NCBI GenBank assembly: GCA_002404395.1
Contig: DHJP01000089.1
Coordinates: 1 to 17,245 of the forward strand
Source of the DNA: Clostridiales bacterium UBA4717
Lineage (GTDB): Bacteria > Bacillota > Clostridia > Oscillospirales > CAG-272
DNA length: 17,245 bases
Reading direction: 5' to 3'
The notes beneath the pieces are model-generated. The model was given only the letters and a program-made list of their open reading frames with translations. It was not told the origin of the DNA and searched no databases. Positions 13,563 to 17,245 of the stretch are shown in pieces. Each line of letters starts with the position of its first letter. Within the stretch, counting starts at the first letter, position 1. Both the position numbers and the translations under genes were made by a program.

Positions 13563-16166
13563 GTGACATATACAGCCATCCGTACCGAAACACGGGCAGT
13601 CAACGTGCGGCGCAGACCGCTTGCCGTCCTTTTTTTCACGATATTATTGCTCATATCGGCGACCGTATTCTGCCTTGAAACCTTTGCCGACGCACAAAAC
13701 TGCCGCATTGACAGTATAATGATCGGCAAAGAGCGCAGCGAACTCAAAATTTCCGCCGTGCTCTCCAAAGAACTTGTCGCCTCGCATAAGCATGAAAAGC
13801 TGTATCTCTTTGAGCTTCGCCCGAGCGACAGCATTGACGCGCTTTCCGCTTTTTCTCCCATCGCCGAATTTGACGCTGAAACCAACCTTTCGCTGAACCT
13901 CGAAACCTTCAGGCAGGGTATTTATAATTCATATGTCATTGCCGAAAGATCCGAGTCGGGCGAATATATCGCGCTGACCGGGCGCAGATACATTGACAAT
14001 CCGCAGATCTATGCGGAAAACAGCTCGGATTTTCCGGATCCGCTTACCAAAAAAGGGCTGATCGTCCAGAGCACGACCGACGCCGAATACCTTGGGGTGG
14101 GCCACACGGTGATCACCGTGGATATTAACGATTACCTTTCTTCGTCAAAGCAGGAAAACACGATTGCTTACACCAAATTCGGTCAAACCTTCTATTTTTA
14201 CGAGAACAGTCTTGCCCTGCTCGACCATAAGGTAAAGGTACTTACCGAAGAAGGCGTTAACGTATATTTCAACATTGTCCTCGGCAAAGGAACCGACCGC
14301 GGACTCGATCCGCTTTATATCAACCGCGATTCGGAATCGGCAATACAGTTTGCAATAAACACCGATACGATCCACGCCGAGCGGCTGCTTGAAGTATTTT
14401 GCGAATATTTTGCCGAACGCTATTCCTCGGACGCTGCGGAAAACGGTTTTGTGCCCGCTTACATACTCGGATATGAAGTTAACTCCGGCAGATGGAATTA
14501 TGCGGGACAAATGTCGCTTGAAGAATACACCGAACGATACGCGTCTGCGTTCCGTATTCTTTATACCGCCGTAAAAAGTCATTGCGCAAACGCCAAGATC
14601 TTTACGTCTGTCTCAAACGTATTCAATAATCCCGACTTTTCGGATGAGGCTTCGGAGGGAAGTCGGGGCGCAAAGGCGTTTCTTGACCTGTTTGCCTTGA
14701 AAATCACTGCCGGCGGCGAGCTGCCGTGGGCGCTTGCAATAAATCCATACCCGTCCGACCCGTCCGACGGCAGATTCTGGAACGATCCGCTCGCCGTCGA
14801 CTCGCCCGACACCGAATACATCACAATGAAAAATCTGAATGTGCTGAGCGATTATATGCGCACCGAAAATCTGAATTTTGAAGGCAGGGTGCGCGACATA
14901 ATCATCAGCGAATTCGGGATCGGCGGAAACGGAGACGACGCGCAGTCAAGCGATCTTCAGGCAGGCGCGTATGCTTTTGCCTATGCCATAGCGGACGCAA
15001 ATGAGGATATTGACGCATTTATTTATTACCGTCACATGGATTTTTCACCCGAAAACTTCAAGTTCGGGCTTTGGTCCACCGACCCCTCAACCGGTCTGCC
15101 GCTCGGAAAAAAAGCAATATACGGAGTTTTCCGTAATATCGACACCGAAAAGTGCGGCGAGGGTCTGCAGATCGCCAAAGCATTCACCGGCAACGAGATC
15201 TACGACAAATACCTTTCCGGATATACACCGAAGCTCGGTCATATCATCATGGAAACCACTCCGACTCAATCCGACGGCGTCAGACCGGGATTAAAGGAAA
15301 AGACCGTATACGACCTTACCCTCGGCAGTACCTCCGGTTTCTATCCGTCAAACAATGCGGAGTATATCGAACTGCGTCCGACCGATGAATCATACACCGA
15401 GACCGCCCTGTATGCAAAACTTTCCCCTCGCTCGGTATTCGGATATTGCGGCATCTCAAACAACGGTGATTCACTGACCGACGGCAGAGTAGAATATCTG
15501 ACCGTCAACTTCACTCCGATCACACCGGGGCTTCAGACGGTTACCGTAATGCTGCGGCTTGACGGCAGTGCAAACGGAGTGCGCTATTCGTTTGAAGGCG
15601 TCGTTCAGCAGCTCTCAAACAGCAATACCACCCTGACTTTCAGAGTAGCCGATTTTATGGAGGCGGTAGAGGGCAACATCAGCTCTGTAAAGCTTCTGTA
15701 CAAGCCCTCCGATATATCCGAAAGCGGCGAATACGGGCTTTGGCTCAAAAAGGTCAGCGTGCTTTATCCGACCGGACTTTCGACCGCGCTGACCGTGATC
15801 CTGTACGTTCTCGCGTCGCTGCTCATAATTGCGGCGGTCGGTGCGCTGCTGCTCGTCCGTTTCAGCAAACCGGTACAGAACAGCCTCAAGGGCTTCTTCG
15901 GGAAAAGACGTTCTAAGCTTTTAAACTTTTTGAGAAACAAAAAAATCATTTCACCCAAACGCAAAAAGAAAAAGGGTGCAAGAGCGTTGCCGAAAGCTGG
16001 TACAACCGCCCGTCCGGAACAAGAGCCGACGCACAGACTTCCTCACAAAGCGGGCGGACCCAAGATCGTGAACGGCAGGGTAGTAACTCCGAGACCGGAT
16101 GCAAACGGCGCAAAAAAATGCAAGTTCATACCCGAAAAACTTTCAAAACCGTCACGAAAGCCCTGA
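13563..16166 (+). CDS. Membrane-anchored glycosidase-like protein (DUF5722 type)
   Basis: This is an 867-residue surface protein. The GTG at 13563 is chosen as start because GAGGTGAT lies 6 bp upstream and the promoter at 13494-13522 excludes longer forms. An N-terminal hydrophobic segment (residues 19-38 after VRRRP) is a signal peptide or anchor. Residues about 150-580 resemble the DUF5722 TIM-barrel family, seen in YILGYEVNSGRWNYAG, LEEYTERYASAFRILYTAVKS, WALAINPYPSD and IIISEFGIGG. Glu305 (GYEVN) and Glu450 (ISEFG) sit like the acid/base and nucleophile of clan-A glycosidases. A beta-rich, carbohydrate-binding-like region follows, then a membrane helix (741-766) and a ~100-residue Lys/Arg-rich cytoplasmic tail. 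Glycan cleavage is inferred from fold motifs only. Confidence 0.75.
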   Translation: MTYTAIRTETRAVNVRRRPLAVLFFTILLLISATVFCLETFADAQNCRIDSIMIGKERSELKISAVLSKELVASHKHEKLYLFELRPSDSIDALSAFSPIAEFDAETNLSLNLETFRQGIYNSYVIAERSESGEYIALTGRRYIDNPQIYAENSSDFPDPLTKKGLIVQSTTDAEYLGVGHTVITVDINDYLSSSKQENTIAYTKFGQTFYFYENSLALLDHKVKVLTEEGVNVYFNIVLGKGTDRGLDPLYINRDSESAIQFAINTDTIHAERLLEVFCEYFAERYSSDAAENGFVPAYILGYEVNSGRWNYAGQMSLEEYTERYASAFRILYTAVKSHCANAKIFTSVSNVFNNPDFSDEASEGSRGAKAFLDLFALKITAGGELPWALAINPYPSDPSDGRFWNDPLAVDSPDTEYITMKNLNVLSDYMRTENLNFEGRVRDIIISEFGIGGNGDDAQSSDLQAGAYAFAYAIADANEDIDAFIYYRHMDFSPENFKFGLWSTDPSTGLPLGKKAIYGVFRNIDTEKCGEGLQIAKAFTGNEIYDKYLSGYTPKLGHIIMETTPTQSDGVRPGLKEKTVYDLTLGSTSGFYPSNNAEYIELRPTDESYTETALYAKLSPRSVFGYCGISNNGDSLTDGRVEYLTVNFTPITPGLQTVTVMLRLDGSANGVRYSFEGVVQQLSNSNTTLTFRVADFMEAVEGNISSVKLLYKPSDISESGEYGLWLKKVSVLYPTGLSTALTVILYVLASLLIIAAVGALLLVRFSKPVQNSLKGFFGKRRSKLLNFLRNKKIISPKRKKKKGARALPKAGTTARPEQEPTHRLPHKAGGPKIVNGRVVTPRPDANGAKKCKFIPEKLSKPSRKP

Positions 16167-16259
16167 ACACAGCGGCGAGGATCACGGCGGAAGATCGCGA
16201 TATTGAGCATTTTTCGCAAAATTATCTGTATGATTTTTGAATTTTCATGTATTTTTATC

Positions 16260-16288
16260 TTGCATTTTGCTTTCATGCATAGTATAAT
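16260..16288 (+). promoter_or_regulatory. Sigma-A promoter of the aminotransferase gene
   Basis: TTGCAT (16260-16265), a 17-bp spacer and a perfect TATAAT (16283-16288). It implies a long leader of about 170 nt. Confidence 0.8.
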
Positions 16289-16467
16289 TACAGGTGACAT
16301 ATATCGAACAGATATACGTTCAAACAGTGAGGTCACAGCGCAAAAGCTAAATCGCTCGCTAAGGGAACATTGCTTTTCGCGCCTGCGAGCTTCGGAGAAA
16401 AGCCCTGCAGTATTCTCCGAAAATTGCCGATTACTATTTGAGCCGCCTCCGGCGGCATGGGATTACT
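16289..16467 (+). other. Long structured leader of the aminotransferase gene
   Basis: No gene is supported here. Inverted repeats include AAAAGC/GCTTTT flanked by GCGC/GCGC, GCTCGC crossing to GCGAGC, and a perfect 9-bp stem TTCGGAGAA (16391-16399) with TTCTCCGAA (16413-16421). The GC-rich repeat comes last. It matches no riboswitch consensus I can recall; a T-box is not supported because no clear antiterminator/terminator pair with a T tract is seen. Confidence 0.45.
16439..16457 (+). repeat. GC-rich hairpin repeat, copy 2 (before the aminotransferase)
   Basis: TGAGCCGCCTCCGGCGGCA differs from copy 1 (11976-11994) by one loop base and ends 11 nt before the start codon. It is bracketed by a 9-bp direct repeat GATTACTAT at 16429-16437 and 16461-16469, as would be left by insertion of a small element. 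Confidence 0.75.
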
Positions 16468-17245
16468 ATGAATTACTTAAACATGACAAAAGCAGAAATG
16501 GCAGCTGAAAAAGCATTGCTTGACAAGCAGTTTAACGAATACAAGGCAAAAAAACTCAAGCTTGATATGTCGCGCGGCAAGCCGAACAAAGATCAGCTTG
16601 ATCTGACGATGGGTATGCTCGGAGTCGTAAAGGACGACAAGGACTGCCGCTCGGAATCGGGAATAGACTGCCGTAACTACGGTCTGCTCGACGGAATTCC
16701 CGAAGCCAAAAAGCTTTTTTCCGACCTGCTCGGTATACCGAGTTCAAAAATTCTCGTCGCCGGCAATTCCAGCCTCAATCTCATGTACGATACAGTCGCG
16801 CGCGCCATGCTTTACGGCGTGCTCGGAAGCGAAAAACCGTGGGGCAAACTTGATGAAGTAAAGTTCCTTTGTCCGAGCCCCGGATATGACCGTCACTTCG
16901 CTATCTGCGAGTCGCTCGGAATAACGATGATTCCGATACCGATATACGAAAACGGACCTGACATGGACGCAGTGGAGTCGCTTGTGGGATCAGACGCCTC
17001 GATCAAAGGCATCTGGTGTGTTCCGAAATATTCAAACCCGAGCGGTTTCATTTATTCCGATGAGACAGTCAGACGCTTCGCAGCCCTGAAGCCCGCCGCA
17101 ACCGATTTCAGAATATTCTGGGACAATGCATATGCGGTTCATGATTTTGACGTCGATCACCCGGTCAAGCTGCTCGACATCTTCACCGAATCCGAGAAGC
17201 TCGGCACGGAAGATCGGATATTCTACTTTGCCTCCACTTCAAAGA
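16468..17245 (+). CDS. Aspartate aminotransferase, PF12897 (AspT subgroup Ic) type, 3' truncated
   Basis: The first 259 codons are present and run off the window. Family marks are the start [28 protein letters not shown] (residues 31-47), [32 protein letters not shown] (the phosphate-binding loop), [19 protein letters not shown] and [10 protein letters not shown] (the PLP-contacting Asp and Tyr). The last codon, Lys259 in ASTSK, is probably the Schiff-base lysine. This PLP enzyme group transfers the amino group between aspartate and 2-oxoglutarate. The start fits the family N-terminus, though only a weak GGGA lies 5 bp upstream. It is the only gene visible on this transcript. Confidence 0.9.
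   Translation, partial: MNYLNMTKAEMAAEKALLDKQFNEYKAKKLKLDMSRGKPNKDQLDLTMGMLGVVKDDKDCRSESGIDCRNYGLLDGIPEAKKLFSDLLGIPSSKILVAGNSSLNLMYDTVARAMLYGVLGSEKPWGKLDEVKFLCPSPGYDRHFAICESLGITMIPIPIYENGPDMDAVESLVGSDASIKGIWCVPKYSNPSGFIYSDETVRRFAALKPAATDFRIFWDNAYAVHDFDVDHPVKLLDIFTESEKLGTEDRIFYFASTSK

Noticed and set aside
16289..16467. T-box riboswitch upstream of the aminotransferase
   Set aside because: No T-box consensus sequence or terminator with a T tract could be found in the leader.
16203..16508. Plus-strand open frame of 101 codons with a hydrophobic start before the aminotransferase
   Set aside because: It spans the promoter at 16260-16288, runs into the aminotransferase start in another frame and lacks a ribosome binding site.
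1..17245. CRISPR arrays, insertion sequences or prophage genes
   Set aside because: No regularly spaced repeats, transposase, integrase or phage structural motifs are visible on either strand.

Overview
The window reads as a stretch of chromosome from a Gram-positive anaerobe of the class Clostridia, probably an uncultivated gut lineage near Oscillospirales/Ruminococcaceae. Support comes from near-consensus sigma-A promoters (TTGACA/TATAAT with 17-bp spacers), strong purine-rich ribosome binding sites, intrinsic terminators, the rpsF-ssb-rpsR operon, a type I gap gene with a Rex-like operator, and many Firmicutes-type families. The taxonomic placement is inference; no 16S or other marker is present. 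There is no transposase, integrase, phage gene or CRISPR array.

Layout. (1) Positions 1-136: the 3' part of tRNA-Asp(GTC), then a complete tRNA-Thr(GGT) and a terminator. (2) 194-1954, minus: a TetR-type regulator with a textbook promoter, followed by a polysaccharide-deacetylase-fold protein without signal peptide. (3) 1979-3353, minus: gap (GAPDH) with two downstream terminator hairpins and an upstream 20-bp palindrome matching the clostridial Rex operator. (4) 3435-4909, minus: an SGNH hydrolase overlapping by 4 bp a membrane-anchored protein of unknown function. (5) 4935-6305, minus: rpsF-ssb-rpsR, with a leader that can form a pseudoknot near the expected S6:S18 autoregulation site. (6) 6377-7635, plus: an SAM-dependent methyltransferase transcribed divergently from rpsF. 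(7) 7624-9505, minus: a three-gene cluster of a small membrane protein, a short M50 (site-2/SpoIVFB-like) intramembrane protease and a PAS/kinase-like soluble protein. (8) 9688-13422, plus: GH36 alpha-galactosidase, pyridoxal/pyridoxamine kinase and a flavin-reductase-like protein. (9) 13494-16166, plus: a large membrane-anchored, glycosidase-like protein of the DUF5722 type. (10) 16260-17245, plus: promoter, a structured 180-nt leader and the start of a PF12897-type aspartate aminotransferase, cut by the window end at its probable PLP lysine.

Most of the window is ordinary housekeeping plus glycan metabolism. The points most worth following are a GC-rich hairpin/leader element found just upstream of three start codons (GH36, pdxY, aminotransferase), two of which lack a clear Shine-Dalgarno; the compact TM-protein/M50 protease/PAS-like cluster; the Rex-like gap operator; the rpsF leader pseudoknot; and the DUF5722-like protein with a 100-residue basic cytoplasmic tail.
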